From assembly GCF_022271435.1 (NCBI RefSeq), contig NZ_JAFIQY010000013.1, forward strand, positions 119,587 through 183,586: a DNA stretch of 64,000 bases. Reading direction: 5' to 3'. This document shows positions 43,851 through 53,009 of this stretch, one piece after another (the first letter of the stretch is position 1; each line of letters starts with the position of its first letter). The notes under the pieces are model-generated. The model did not search any database and was not told the origin of the DNA. It saw only the letters and a program-made list of their open reading frames with translations. Origin of the DNA: Streptomyces monomycini. Lineage in GTDB: Bacteria > Actinomycetota > Actinomycetes > Streptomycetales > Streptomycetaceae. The translations under genes and the position numbers were made by a program.

Positions 43851-45767
43851 ATGGACATGGAAGTCACCGCCTGGCATTCGCTGCACAGTGCCCTCAACGC
43901 CCAGCAGGACAGACGCCCGTTCTCCCGCTCCACCCTGCGGCGCGTCGCCGCCTTCGCCCGGCCGCACCGGCGCTCGCTGACCTGGTTCCTGGTACTGAGC
44001 ACGGTGACCGCCGTGCTGGCGGTCGCCACCCCGCTGCTCGCCGGCCGGGTGGTCGACGCCATCGACGGCGGCGAGGCGGCCGGTACCGTACTGAAACTCG
44101 CCGGACTGATCGCCGCCATCGCCCTGGCGGAGGCGGGGCTCGGCCTGCTGACCCGGTGGCTGTCGGCGAGCCTGGGCGAAGGACTGATCCTCGACCTGCG
44201 GACCACCGTCTACGACCACGTGCAGCGGATGCCGGTCGCCTTCTTCACCCGTACACGAACAGGTGCGCTGGTCAGCCGCCTGAACAACGATGTCATCGGC
44301 GCGCAGCGGGCGTTCAGCGACACACTGTCCAGTGTGGTCGGCAACATCGTGACGCTGCTGCTGACGCTCGTGGTGATGCTGAGTCTGTCGTGGCAGATCA
44401 CGCTGATCGCGCTGGTGCTGCTGCCGGTGTTCGTGCTGCCCGCGCGCCGCGTCGGCCGGCGGCTGGCCGGGCTGCGCCGGGAGGCGTCCGACCACAACGC
44501 CGCGATGGGGACGCAGATGACCGAGCGGTTCTCCGCGCCGGGCGCCACCCTCGTCAAGCTGTTCGGCCGCCCGGCCAGGGAGTCCGCCGAATTCGCCGCG
44601 CGGGCGAGCCGGGTGCGGGACATCGGGGTCCGTACCGCCATGGTCCAGACGTACTTCGTCACCGCGCTCACCCTCGTCTCCGCCCTCGCCCTGGCCGTCG
44701 TCTACGGTCTCGGCGGCTTCCTGGCGCTGCGCGGCCACCTCGAAACCGGCGCGATCGTCTCGCTGGCCCTGCTGCTCACCCGCCTGTACGCGCCGCTGAC
44801 GGCTCTGTCCGGCGCGCACACCGAGGTGATGAGCGCGCTGGTCAGCTTCGAGCGGGTCTTCGAGGTGCTCGACCTGAAACCGCTGATCGAGCAGAAGCCG
44901 GACGCCCGCACGGTGCCGGACGGGCCGGTCGCGGTGGAGTTCGACTCCGTACGCTTCGGTTACCCGTCCGCCGACAAGGTCTCCCTCGCCTCCCTCGAAG
45001 AGGTGGCGACCCTCGACACGCGGGGCGGCGCCGAGGTGCTGCACGACGTCTCCTTCCGCGCGGAACCGGGCCAGATGGTCGCCCTGGTCGGCTCCTCGGG
45101 CGCGGGGAAGTCGACGATCGCGCAGCTGCTGCCGCGGCTGTACGACGCGGACACCGGCGCGGTGCGGCTGGGCGGCGTGGACGTACGCGACCTGACGGCC
45201 GACTCGATCCGCGACACCCTCGGCATGGTGACCCAGGACGGGCACCTCTTCCACGACACCATCCGCGAGAACCTGCTGCTGGCCAGGCCGACGGCGGACG
45301 AGGAGGAGCTGTGGGACGCGCTGCGCCGCTCCCGCCTGGACGGTCTGATCGCCTCACTGCCCGACGGCCTGGACACGGTGGTCGGCGAGCGCGGCTACCG
45401 GCTCTCCGGCGGTGAACGGCAGCGGCTGACCATCGCCCGTCTGCTGCTGGCCCGGCCGCGCGTGGTGATCCTGGACGAGGCCACCGCGCATCTGGACAAC
45501 ACCTCCGAGGCGGCGGTGCAGGAGGCACTGGCCGAGGCGCTGGAAGGCCGTACGTCCGTGGTCATCGCGCACCGCCTGTCGACCGTACGGGCCGCCGACC
45601 TGATCCTGGTGGTCGAGGACGGCCGGATCGTGGAGCGCGGCACGCACGACGCGCTGCTCGCGGCGGGCGGGCGGTACGAGGAGCTGTACCGCACGCAGTT
45701 CGAGCAGGCGCTGACCTCGGCCGGACGGGCGGCGCGCGGCGCGGGGGAACCGGCCTCGGCCCGCTGA
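43851..45767 (+). CDS. ABC exporter half-transporter (TMD-NBD fusion)
   Basis: 638 residues. Residues about 45-330 are a six-helix type IV exporter membrane domain, with coupling-helix region YDHVQRMPVAFFTRTRTGALVSRLNNDV. Residues about 360-620 are the ATPase with Walker A GSSGAGKST, signature LSGGERQRL, Walker B VVILDEATAHLD and the following IAHRLSTV switch. A short insert before the NBD (SADKVSLASLEEVATLDTRG) is typical of one actinobacterial subgroup. It likely works as a homodimer exporting drugs or lipids. GGAGGA precedes the ATG at 43851. The MerR-type promoter suggests induction by a xenobiotic. Confidence 0.9.
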   Translation: MDMEVTAWHSLHSALNAQQDRRPFSRSTLRRVAAFARPHRRSLTWFLVLSTVTAVLAVATPLLAGRVVDAIDGGEAAGTVLKLAGLIAAIALAEAGLGLLTRWLSASLGEGLILDLRTTVYDHVQRMPVAFFTRTRTGALVSRLNNDVIGAQRAFSDTLSSVVGNIVTLLLTLVVMLSLSWQITLIALVLLPVFVLPARRVGRRLAGLRREASDHNAAMGTQMTERFSAPGATLVKLFGRPARESAEFAARASRVRDIGVRTAMVQTYFVTALTLVSALALAVVYGLGGFLALRGHLETGAIVSLALLLTRLYAPLTALSGAHTEVMSALVSFERVFEVLDLKPLIEQKPDARTVPDGPVAVEFDSVRFGYPSADKVSLASLEEVATLDTRGGAEVLHDVSFRAEPGQMVALVGSSGAGKSTIAQLLPRLYDADTGAVRLGGVDVRDLTADSIRDTLGMVTQDGHLFHDTIRENLLLARPTADEEELWDALRRSRLDGLIASLPDGLDTVVGERGYRLSGGERQRLTIARLLLARPRVVILDEATAHLDNTSEAAVQEALAEALEGRTSVVIAHRLSTVRAADLILVVEDGRIVERGTHDALLAAGGRYEELYRTQFEQALTSAGRAARGAGEPASAR

Positions 45768-45788
45768 CCGGCCCACCCCCGTTCGCCC

Positions 45789-45820
45789 CCGTGGGCCCCG
45801 CTTCCGGGCGGGGCCCACGG
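45789..45820 (+). terminator. Terminator after the ABC exporter gene
   Basis: CCGTGGGCCCCGC (45789-45801) is complementary to 45808-45820 over a 6-nt loop. It is followed by short direct repeats (GGGGCTCACGGCCGGATC, two copies at about 45829-45865) without coding potential. Confidence 0.7.
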
Positions 45821-45986
45821 CCGTACTGGGGCTCACGGCCGGATCGGGGCTCACGGCCGGATCGGGGCCAGGCCCTTGGCGTACCGTGCCGTGCCCGGAT
45901 CCTTCGCGCACCGTGCCCCCGGTGCCGGGCCTTGCGTGCCGAGGCTCTTGGCGCCGTGTGCCGAGGCTCTTGGCGGTGGCCCACGC

Positions 45987-46583
45987 ATGCCGAACACTGA
46001 GGCGATGACCCAGCGTGTGGAACACACCACTGTCATGGACCGCCTCGCCATCGACGACCTGGTCACCGGCTACGCGATCGCCGTGGACGACGGCGACTGG
46101 ACCGCGTACCGGGCCCTGTTCGTCCCCGAGGGGCACGTCGACTACCGCTCGGCGGGCGGCATCGCGGGCGGCGTCACCGACGTCGCGGACTGGCTGGCCG
46201 AGATGATGCGGCGCTTCCCGGTACGCCAGCATCTGATCGTCAACCGGCGGATCGGCATCGAGCTGCGCGACGGCGGCGCGCCCGGCGACACGGCCACCGT
46301 ACAGGCGGACTACCTCAACCCGATGCACCTCGCGGGCCCGCAGGACGCGCCGCCCGCCACGGGCGCCGGAGTGCACCCCGGCGCGGCAGCCGACCCGCGC
46401 CCCGGCGTGCCGGCCGACCTGCACCGCGAGCACGCCGGCGCGATCACCGGCGCATCCGCCGCCCCGAACTACACCTGCGCGGGCCGCTACGCCTTCGCCG
46501 CCCGTCGCGCCACCGAGGGCTGGCGGCTGAGTGAGGTCGTCGTCCACGAGAAGTGGCGGCAGTTGGTCCCGGCGCGGGACTGA
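45987..46583 (+). CDS. SnoaL/NTF2-like family protein
   Basis: 198 residues. MDRLAIDDLVTGYAIAVDDGDWTAYRALF is the classic N-terminal helix pair of SnoaL-like NTF2-fold proteins, and the conserved end RYAFAARRATEGWRLSEVVVHEKW supplies the last strands. An Ala/Gly/Pro-rich insertion at about residues 115-155 is unusual. Members include polyketide cyclases, dehydratases and many of unknown role. Starts at 45987 and 46005 are both possible; neither ribosome site is strong. It is followed at 83 bp by the lnt gene. Confidence 0.75.
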   Translation: MPNTEAMTQRVEHTTVMDRLAIDDLVTGYAIAVDDGDWTAYRALFVPEGHVDYRSAGGIAGGVTDVADWLAEMMRRFPVRQHLIVNRRIGIELRDGGAPGDTATVQADYLNPMHLAGPQDAPPATGAGVHPGAAADPRPGVPADLHREHAGAITGASAAPNYTCAGRYAFAARRATEGWRLSEVVVHEKWRQLVPARD

Positions 46584-46666
46584 CGGGTCGCGCCCGCCTG
46601 CTGTCCATGATCGGCCGACGCGCGCACACTGGATGCTGCGATCCGACGTCCGAGGGAGGGAGCGGT

Positions 46667-48250
46667 ATGCGGGAGGCGGCCGGCTGGTGGGAGAAGGCGC
46701 TCGCGTCGCCTTGGGGGCGTGGTGCCGCCGCGGTCGCGGCCGGGGCGCTGCCCGCGCTGGCGTTTCCGGCGCCCGCCCTGTGGTGGCTGGCGTACGTCGC
46801 CCTCGCCCCGTGGCTCCTGCTGGCGCGTTCGGCCCGGACGAACCGCCGGGCGGCGCTGGACGGCTGGCTCGGCGGCGCCGGCTTCATGCTGGCGGTGCAC
46901 CACTGGCTGCTGCCGAGTCTGCACGTCTTCATCCTCATCCTGGCGGCGCTGCTCGGTCTGTTGTGGGCGCCCTGGGGCGTACTCGTACGGAATCTGCTGC
47001 ACGACGCGCCGAGCGTACGCCGGTGTGCGGCAGCCCTCGTGCTCGTGCCGTCCGGCTGGCTGATGGTCGAATTGGTGCGGTCCTGGGAATACTTGGGTGG
47101 CCCCTGGGGGCTGCTGGGAGCCAGCCAGTGGCAGGTGCCGCCTGCCCTGCGGCTCGCCTCCATCGGCGGGGTGTGGCTGCTGAGCCTGGTCATCGTGGCC
47201 GTCAACACCGCGCTCGCCGTACTGGTCGCCCTGCCGCGTGCCCGAATCCCGGCCATGGCGGGCCTCCTCGTCTGCGCGGTCGGCAGCTGCGCGGCATGGC
47301 TGTGGGCGCCGGTACCGCGGGCGGCGGGCACCGTCCGTATCGGCCTCGTCCAGCCAGGTGAAGTCGCGGGCGCCGCAGCGCGGATAGCGCGCGGCGAGAC
47401 GCTGACCCGCTCGCACGCGGGACGCGGCGTCCAGCTGGTGGTCTGGGGCGAGAGCAGCGTCAACCGGGACCTGACCCGCAGCCCGGACATGGCGGCCCGG
47501 CTCGCCGCGCTCTCCAGGGACGTGGGCGCCGACCTCCTGGTGAACGTCGACGGACGGCACGCCGGCCAACCCGGCATCTACAAGAGTTCCGTCCTGGTCG
47601 GCCCGCAGGGCGCGACCGGCCACCGCTACGACAAGATGCGGCTGGTCCCCTTCGGCGAGTACATCCCGCTCCGCTCCGTACTGGGCTGGGCGACGCACGT
47701 CGGCAAGGCCGCCGACCAGAACCGCATGCGCGGCACCCGGCAGGTCCTGATGCCCGTCGGCTCGGCGGGCGGACTGCGCGTGGGACCGTTGGTGTGCTTC
47801 GAGTCGGCGTTCCCGGACATGAGCCGCCAACTGGCGCGGGACGGCGCGCAGCTGCTGGTCGCGCAGTCCTCCACGTCGACCTTCCAGGACAGCTGGGCGC
47901 CCGCACAGCACGCCTCGCTGGCCGCGCTGCGTGCCGCCGAGACATGGCGGCCGATGGCGCACGCCACCTTGACCGGGGTCAGCGCGGTGTACGGGCCGCG
48001 CGGCGAACCGGTGGGCGACCGGCTCGGCACCGAGCGCGGCGCGGCAGCCGTGTACGACGTCCCGCTGGCCGAGGGCACCAGCCCGTACGTACGTCTCGGT
48101 GACTGGGCGTTGTACGGCGCGATGCTGGCGCTCGGCGCGTACCTGATCGCGACGCTCGGCGTGTACGTGGTCGTGACGCGCGGCGCGCACGCGGGGGCGA
48201 AGGGGCCGCGTGCGCTCTCTTCACGCCGGGGCGCGCACCGGGACGGCTGA
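46667..48250 (+). CDS. lnt: Apolipoprotein N-acyltransferase
   Basis: 527 residues. About six N-terminal membrane helices are followed by an extracytoplasmic nitrilase-like domain, and a last helix lies near residue 495. The catalytic triad is visible: Glu262 in VVWGESSVN, Lys323 in YDKMRLVPFGEYIP and Cys377 in GPLVCFESAFPD. It adds the third fatty acid to the N-terminal cysteine of lipoproteins on the outer face of the membrane. Streptomycetes often carry two copies. GAGGGAG lies 8 nt before the ATG at 46667. The window encodes several lipoproteins that could be substrates. Confidence 0.9.
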   Translation: MREAAGWWEKALASPWGRGAAAVAAGALPALAFPAPALWWLAYVALAPWLLLARSARTNRRAALDGWLGGAGFMLAVHHWLLPSLHVFILILAALLGLLWAPWGVLVRNLLHDAPSVRRCAAALVLVPSGWLMVELVRSWEYLGGPWGLLGASQWQVPPALRLASIGGVWLLSLVIVAVNTALAVLVALPRARIPAMAGLLVCAVGSCAAWLWAPVPRAAGTVRIGLVQPGEVAGAAARIARGETLTRSHAGRGVQLVVWGESSVNRDLTRSPDMAARLAALSRDVGADLLVNVDGRHAGQPGIYKSSVLVGPQGATGHRYDKMRLVPFGEYIPLRSVLGWATHVGKAADQNRMRGTRQVLMPVGSAGGLRVGPLVCFESAFPDMSRQLARDGAQLLVAQSSTSTFQDSWAPAQHASLAALRAAETWRPMAHATLTGVSAVYGPRGEPVGDRLGTERGAAAVYDVPLAEGTSPYVRLGDWALYGAMLALGAYLIATLGVYVVVTRGAHAGAKGPRALSSRRGAHRDG

Positions 48251-48271
48251 GGCCTGCCGGGAAGGCAGGGG

Positions 48272-49021
48272 TCAGATCTGGTTCTCCCCGCCGTCGACAT
48301 AGAGGTTGGCGCCGAGGACGTAACTGCTCTGCTCGGAGGCGAGGAAGGCGACCGCGGCGGCGACCTCTTCCGGGCGCCCCATCCGGCCCATCGCGACGCC
48401 CGCGGCGAGCTGCGCCCGGACGCCGGGCGCGGCCTCCGCACCGAACAGGTCCGTGATCCCGGTGGTGTCGATCGGGCCCGGCGAGACGGCGTTGACCCGG
48501 ATGCCGCGGTCCTTCAGTTCGTTGGCCCAGGTGCGGGCGAAGGAGCGGACGGCGGCCTTGGAGGCCGCGAACACGCCGAACGCCTCCGTGCCGTTGCCGG
48601 CCGCGGTGGAGGCGTTCAGGATCACCGAGGCGCCGTCGTTGAGCAGCGGCAGCGCCTTCCGCACGGTGAACAGCGTGCCCCGAACGTTGACCGCGAACGT
48701 CTGGTCGAGCTGCTCCTCGGTGACCTGCTCCAGCGTCGCGAGCGAGGCGGTCGCCGCGTTGGCGAAGACCACGTCCAGGCCCCGGCCCCGGGCGCGGACC
48801 GCGTCATAGAGGCGGTCCAGGTCGGCCAGTTTCGTGATGTCACCTGCCACGGCGGTGACCCGTGCCGGGCCGATGGCCTCCACGGCCGCGTCCAGCTCGT
48901 CTCTGCGCCGCCCGATGACGAACACGTGCGCGCCTTCGGCCGCCAGCCGTACGGCGCTGGCCAGGCCGATTCCGGTGTGCCCGCCGGTGATGACCGCGGT
49001 CCGGCCTTCGAGCTGTCCCAT
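48272..49021 (-). CDS. Short-chain dehydrogenase/reductase
   Basis: A 249-residue classical SDR. The motif TGGHTGIGLASAVRLAAEG binds the cofactor, and FVIGRRRDELD after strand 2 favours NADP. VVFANAATA replaces NNAG. The catalytic Ser is in ILNAST and the Tyr appears substituted: the usual YxxSK reads FGVFAASKAAVRSF, with Phe in the Tyr position. This may abolish ordinary SDR catalysis or reflect a variant. GGAGGT 7 nt upstream sets the ATG at 49021. It is divergent from a TetR gene with an operator-like palindrome between, so it is probably that regulator's target. Confidence 0.85.
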   Translation of the reverse strand: MGQLEGRTAVITGGHTGIGLASAVRLAAEGAHVFVIGRRRDELDAAVEAIGPARVTAVAGDITKLADLDRLYDAVRARGRGLDVVFANAATASLATLEQVTEEQLDQTFAVNVRGTLFTVRKALPLLNDGASVILNASTAAGNGTEAFGVFAASKAAVRSFARTWANELKDRGIRVNAVSPGPIDTTGITDLFGAEAAPGVRAQLAAGVAMGRMGRPEEVAAAVAFLASEQSSYVLGANLYVDGGENQI

Positions 49022-49040
49022 GGCGTTGACCTCCACCTAG

Positions 49041-49062
49041 TTCCGTACCGATCGATACGGAA
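49041..49062. promoter_or_regulatory. 22-bp palindromic operator between SDR and TetR genes
   Basis: Arms TTCCGTA (49041-49047) and TACGGAA (49056-49062) flank CCGATCGA, giving a palindrome with one mismatched pair. A related partial half, CGGTACGGAAGG, occurs near 49089-49100. The location in the 94-bp divergent gap fits a TetR-family operator. Confidence 0.65.
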
Positions 49063-49115
49063 TGGGAACGTAGCACATCCGCACCGCCCGGTACGGAAGG
49101 GGTAGGATCGCGTCC

Positions 49116-49724
49116 ATGGAGACGCGACGGAAGGGACCGGTCGGCCGGCCGAGAGGCTTCGACGCCGACGCGGCCCTCGAACAGGCCATGCGGGTCTTCT
49201 GGGAACAGGGGTACGAGGGCGCCAGCCTCACCGACCTGACCAACGCCATGGGCATCACCCGGACCAGCATGTACGCGGCCTTCGGCAACAAGGAGGACCT
49301 GTTCCGCAAGGCCCTGGAGCGCTACTCCGAAGGCCCTGCCTCGTACGGAGCCCGGGCCCTGCAGGAGCCGACCGCCCGGCAGGTCGCCACCGCGTTCCTC
49401 AACGGCTCCGTCCGGACCACGACCCAGCCGGACTGCCCCGCCGGGTGCCTCGGCGTCCAAGCCTCCCTCGCCGCCGGCGACCCGGGGCGCGCCGCCCGCG
49501 ACGCCCTCGTCGCCTGGCGCGAGGAGGGCACTTCCCAGCTCCGCGACCGGTTCCGGCAGGCCGTCGCCGAAGGCGATCTACCGCCCGGCACGGATCCCGG
49601 GCTGCTCGCCCGCTACATCATGACCGTCGCCAACGGCATCGCCGTCCAGGCCGTCGGCGGCGCCACCCGCGACGACCTCCAGCAGGTGGCCGACATGGCC
49701 CTGCGGACCTGGCCGTCTGCCTGA
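49116..49724 (+). CDS. TetR family transcriptional regulator
   Basis: 202 residues with an N-terminal helix-turn-helix (AMRVFWEQGYEGASLTDLTNAMGITRTSMYAAFGNKEDLF). Its C-terminal domain matches the group whose partner is often an SDR or oxidoreductase, with the TetR_C-type segment CPAGCLGVQASLAAGD carrying two Cys. It probably represses the divergent SDR by binding the 22-bp palindrome between them. The effector is unknown. The start at 49116 is preceded by GGGGTAGGA. Confidence 0.9.
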   Translation: METRRKGPVGRPRGFDADAALEQAMRVFWEQGYEGASLTDLTNAMGITRTSMYAAFGNKEDLFRKALERYSEGPASYGARALQEPTARQVATAFLNGSVRTTTQPDCPAGCLGVQASLAAGDPGRAARDALVAWREEGTSQLRDRFRQAVAEGDLPPGTDPGLLARYIMTVANGIAVQAVGGATRDDLQQVADMALRTWPSA

Positions 49725-49760
49725 CGGTGGAGCGCACCCGTGACGTACGGGCGCCCTGCC

Positions 49761-50666
49761 TCACGCCCCCTGCGCCAGCGCCTCCCGGATCACCCGCTCG
49801 CACAGCTCATGCGTACGGAGCGCGTCCTCGGCCGAGACGAACCTGCCCGCTCGCACGTCGGCCAGGAACGCGAGCACGATCTGCTCGATGCCGCGCTGCC
49901 GCGCCACCGGCACCCAGTCGCCGCGCCGCCGCACGCTCGGCTGCCCCTTGTGGTCGATGACCTCGGCGAGGTTGACGACCTGGCGCTTGGTGTCCTGGCC
50001 CGACACGTCGAGGATCTCCTCCGCGGAACCGCTGAGGCGGTTCATGCTGCCGATGGCGCTGAAGCCGTCGCCGGAGAGGTGCAGCACCACGTGGTGCATC
50101 AGACCGTCCTGGATCTTCGCCCGCACGTCCACGTGATCGACGGTCCCGGGCGCCAGGAAACGCAGCGTGTCGACCACGTGGATGAAGTCGTCCAGCACCA
50201 GCGAACGCGGGTCCTCCGGCAGACCGATCCGGTTCTTCTGCATCAGGATCAGGTCGCGGGGGTGTTCCAGGCACTGCGCGTACCCCGGCGCGAAGCGGCG
50301 GTTGAAGCCCACCGCCAGGCTGATGCCGCGCTCCTCGGCGAGCCGTACGATGCGCTCGGTCTCGGCCAGCTCGTAGGCGATCGGCTTGTCGACATAGGTC
50401 GGCACCCCGGCCTCGACGAGGCGGCCGACGATCTCCGGGTGCGCGGCGGTGGGCGCGTGCACGAACGCCGCGTCCAGGCCGGCGGCGAGCAGCCCGTCCA
50501 GGTCGGTGTGGCACTGGCCGGCGGGCAGGCGATACGTTCCGGCGACCCGCTCCAGGGTGGCCGGGGTACGAGTCTGAAGGTGCAGCTCGACACCGGGCTG
50601 CGCGCCGAGCACCGGCAGATACGCCTTCTGTGCGATGTCGCCGAGTCCGATGCAGCCGACCTTCAC
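49761..50666 (-). CDS. Gfo/Idh/MocA family oxidoreductase
   Basis: 301 residues. The N-terminal Rossmann domain begins KVGCIGLGDIAQKAYLPVL. VDKPIAYELAETERIV contains the conserved Lys of the family, and GFNRRFAPGYAQ and the DDFIHVVDTLRFL His/Asp region belong to the catalytic pocket. It likely oxidises or reduces a sugar or cyclitol with NAD(P). The GTG at 50666 has AGGGAGT 4 nt upstream. It converges with the TetR gene. No sugar-related partner is adjacent, so the substrate remains unknown. Confidence 0.85.
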   Translation of the reverse strand: MKVGCIGLGDIAQKAYLPVLGAQPGVELHLQTRTPATLERVAGTYRLPAGQCHTDLDGLLAAGLDAAFVHAPTAAHPEIVGRLVEAGVPTYVDKPIAYELAETERIVRLAEERGISLAVGFNRRFAPGYAQCLEHPRDLILMQKNRIGLPEDPRSLVLDDFIHVVDTLRFLAPGTVDHVDVRAKIQDGLMHHVVLHLSGDGFSAIGSMNRLSGSAEEILDVSGQDTKRQVVNLAEVIDHKGQPSVRRRGDWVPVARQRGIEQIVLAFLADVRAGRFVSAEDALRTHELCERVIREALAQGA

Positions 50667-50959
50667 GCGTACTCCCTGGGTTGCGCCGCCGCGGGCCGCC
50701 TGCGCGGACCGGCGCGCCGGGCGTGCCGATGATGCCGCCCGCCTTGATGCCGTACGGTCATCACGCCGGGCACGCCGGCGGTGTGCCCGGCGCCCCGGAA
50801 GCATACGTGCCGCCCCGCACACGGCGGCCTCCGCGGTCCGCGGTGCCCGGCCGCTGCTGTCCGGCAGCTCGGTTTCAACTGACACCGGGTCAACGCCCTC
50901 CGGCACGTTCACCCCTGCGGGGCCTTCCCAACCGCCGTCGAGATCGGCAGAGTTGGCCG

Positions 50960-51445
50960 GTGTTCCGTATTCCCGCAGCAGCGGTCCTCATGCTGACGAC
51001 GGCGGCCGTCACCACCGGCTGTGTCACCGTCGCCCACCGCCCGGCCCCCGAAAGTCTCCTGCCGCGCCCCGCGCTGCCCGCCCCCTCCGTCGAGCCCAAC
51101 GGTCCGGAGGTCAGCCGGCCTCCGGCGCGCAAGCGGCCGACGACGCCGCCCGGGGCCGCCGCGCAGCGGCCGGCGCCCGCGCTCCCCCCTGCGTCAGGAG
51201 CCCAGCGGCCGCAGCGACCGGAGCCCGTGGCGACGGGCAAGAAGAGGGGTAAGGGCGTCGACCGGGGTGTACGAGGCAAGCCCAAGGCTCCCGGCTCCCG
51301 TCGGTACGGTCCCCCGTGGCCGCGCACCGAGAACCGGCGTCCGGCCGCCCCGGCACCCGGCCTGTGCAAGCTGGCGCGCGAATACGGACGCTGGCAGGAC
51401 GACGACCGGGCCGACACTCTCTGCCGCGACGTCTACGGCGACTGA
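50960..51445 (+). CDS. Small putative lipoprotein
   Basis: 161 residues from a GTG at 50960. FRIPAAAVLMLTTAAVTTGC is a lipoprotein signal with a VTTGC-type lipobox. The mature region is Pro/Ala/Arg-rich and disordered, then a short conserved-looking end LCKLAREYGRWQDDDRADTLCRDVYGD with two Cys. The ribosome site is weak, so the start is uncertain. It converges with a TPR-like gene, 6 bp apart. Function unknown. Confidence 0.55.
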   Translation: MFRIPAAAVLMLTTAAVTTGCVTVAHRPAPESLLPRPALPAPSVEPNGPEVSRPPARKRPTTPPGAAAQRPAPALPPASGAQRPQRPEPVATGKKRGKGVDRGVRGKPKAPGSRRYGPPWPRTENRRPAAPAPGLCKLAREYGRWQDDDRADTLCRDVYGD

Positions 51446-51451
51446 TCTTTC

Positions 51452-52087
51452 CTATCCTCCCGCACCTCCCGTTCCCCCTGACACGCCCGGAGCACCCGGA
51501 CCACCCTTGCTGCCCGGGCCGCCCCCGCTACCCGCCCCGTCGGCATCCCCGCCCCCACCACCTGTCCCATCGGCATCCCCGCCCCCACCACCCGTGCCGT
51601 CGCCATCCCCTCCCCCACCGCCACCGCCCGAACCGGCGATCCGAACCCCCAGCCGTTCGATCGCCTGCCGCACGCTTCGGCCGTACTCGTCGTCGGCCAG
51701 CGGCGCCGCCGTCCGGCGGGCCCGGTCGAGCTCGGTGCGGGCCTCGCCGAAGCGGGCCAGGGCGGCGTAGTCGGCGGCGAGGCTCAGATGGAGCGAGGGC
51801 AGCAGCGCCGCCACCGCCGGGACGGGCCGGCAGGCCGGCGCCTGCCGGGCCGTTTCGAGCGCGGTGAGGTCCCAGTCCAGCTCGTCGGCCGGGTCGTCCT
51901 GCGTGTCGGCGAGGTAGTGGGCGAGCGTGCAGCGGTGGAACGGGTCACCGTCCGGCCCGATCTCGGCCCAGAGCCGCGCCAGGCGGTTGCGGGCCTCCTC
52001 CCGGTCACCGCCCCGGTGCAGCATGACCGCCTGCCCGATGCGGGTCAGGACGACGTCGCCGCCGGCTCTCGCACGCTGATCGTCCAC
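51452..52087 (-). CDS. TPR-like helical protein with Gly/Asp repeat tail
   Basis: 211 residues. Residues about 1-145 are helical and read like tetratricopeptide repeats (RNRLARLWAEIG...HRCTLAHYLADTQDDPADELDWDLTALETARQA, SLAADYAALARFGEARTELDRARR), a pattern seen in streptomycete TPR proteins. Residues about 150-211 are a Gly-rich tail with imperfect GGGGGDADGT repeats, encoded by 27-bp DNA repeats. The GTG at 52087 follows GGGAGAG. Function unknown; the tail is prone to length variation. Confidence 0.7.
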   Translation of the reverse strand: MDDQRARAGGDVVLTRIGQAVMLHRGGDREEARNRLARLWAEIGPDGDPFHRCTLAHYLADTQDDPADELDWDLTALETARQAPACRPVPAVAALLPSLHLSLAADYAALARFGEARTELDRARRTAAPLADDEYGRSVRQAIERLGVRIAGSGGGGGGGDGDGTGGGGGDADGTGGGGGDADGAGSGGGPGSKGGPGAPGVSGGTGGAGG

Positions 52088-52197
52088 CGCCGCACTCTCC
52101 CGCCCTGGTCCGCCGCCACGTCCGGTCTGCCTTCCCCGACGCTAACCGGCGCCCGGCGGTACCGCGCGGTGTGCGCGGCACGCCACGGCCGCCCGGC

Positions 52198-52875
52198 TCA
52201 GCCCAGGTCGGGGATCCGCCAGTCGATCGGGGTGTGGCCCTGGGCGGCGACGGCCTCGTTTATCCGGGTGAAGGGCTGGGAGCCGAAGAACTTCTTCGCG
52301 GACAGCGGGGAGGGGTGCGCGCCCTCCACCACCGCGTGCCGCGCCGTGTCGATCAGCGGCAGCTTCTTCTTCGCGTAGTTGCCCCAGAGCACGAACACCA
52401 CCGGGTCGGGACGGGAGACGACCGCCCTGATCACCGCGTCGGTGAACTTCTCCCAGCCCTTGCCCTTGTGCGAGTTGGCCTCGCCGGCCCGCACCGTCAG
52501 CACCGCGTTCAGCAGCAGGACGCCCTGGCGGGCCCAGGGCATCAGATACCCGTTGTCCGGGACCGGGTGGCCCAGCTCCTCCTTCATCTCCTTGTAGATG
52601 TTGCGCAGCGACGGCGGCGTCTTGACGCCCGGCCGCACGGAGAAGCACAGCCCGTGCCCCTGGCCCTCGCCGTGATACGGGTCCTGCCCCAGGACCATCA
52701 CCTTGACCTGGTCGTAAGGGGTGGCGTCGAGGGCCGCGAAGACCTCCTCGCGGGGCGGGTAGACCGGCCCCTTCGCCCGCTCCTGCTCGACGAACTCGGT
52801 GAGCTCCCTGAAGTAGGGCTTCTCCAACTCCTCGCCGAGGACGCCGCGCCAGGACTCGGGCAGCATGTCGGTCAT
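52198..52875 (-). CDS. ung: Uracil-DNA glycosylase, family 1
   Basis: 225 residues. The water-activating motif is VLGQDPYHGEGQGHGLCFSV (catalytic Asp about 65). The uracil-binding strand VVFVLWGNYAKKK and the DNA-intercalating loop EGAHPSPLSAKKFFGSQPF, with catalytic His, follow. It removes uracil from DNA in base excision repair. A GGAGG lies upstream of the ATG at 52875. Streptomycetes often have more than one copy. It is flanked by unrelated genes. Confidence 0.95.
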   Translation of the reverse strand: MTDMLPESWRGVLGEELEKPYFRELTEFVEQERAKGPVYPPREEVFAALDATPYDQVKVMVLGQDPYHGEGQGHGLCFSVRPGVKTPPSLRNIYKEMKEELGHPVPDNGYLMPWARQGVLLLNAVLTVRAGEANSHKGKGWEKFTDAVIRAVVSRPDPVVFVLWGNYAKKKLPLIDTARHAVVEGAHPSPLSAKKFFGSQPFTRINEAVAAQGHTPIDWRIPDLG

Positions 52876-53009
52876 CACAGGGCAACCTCCGGTGTGCGAT
52901 CCGTTCTCGGCAACGAACTTACCGGCGACCACTGACAACGCCCGCACGCCCGCCCTCCGCACGCCCCACGCCCGGCCCCCCGCCGGCCATGAGCCCGCCC
53001 CGCGACCGC

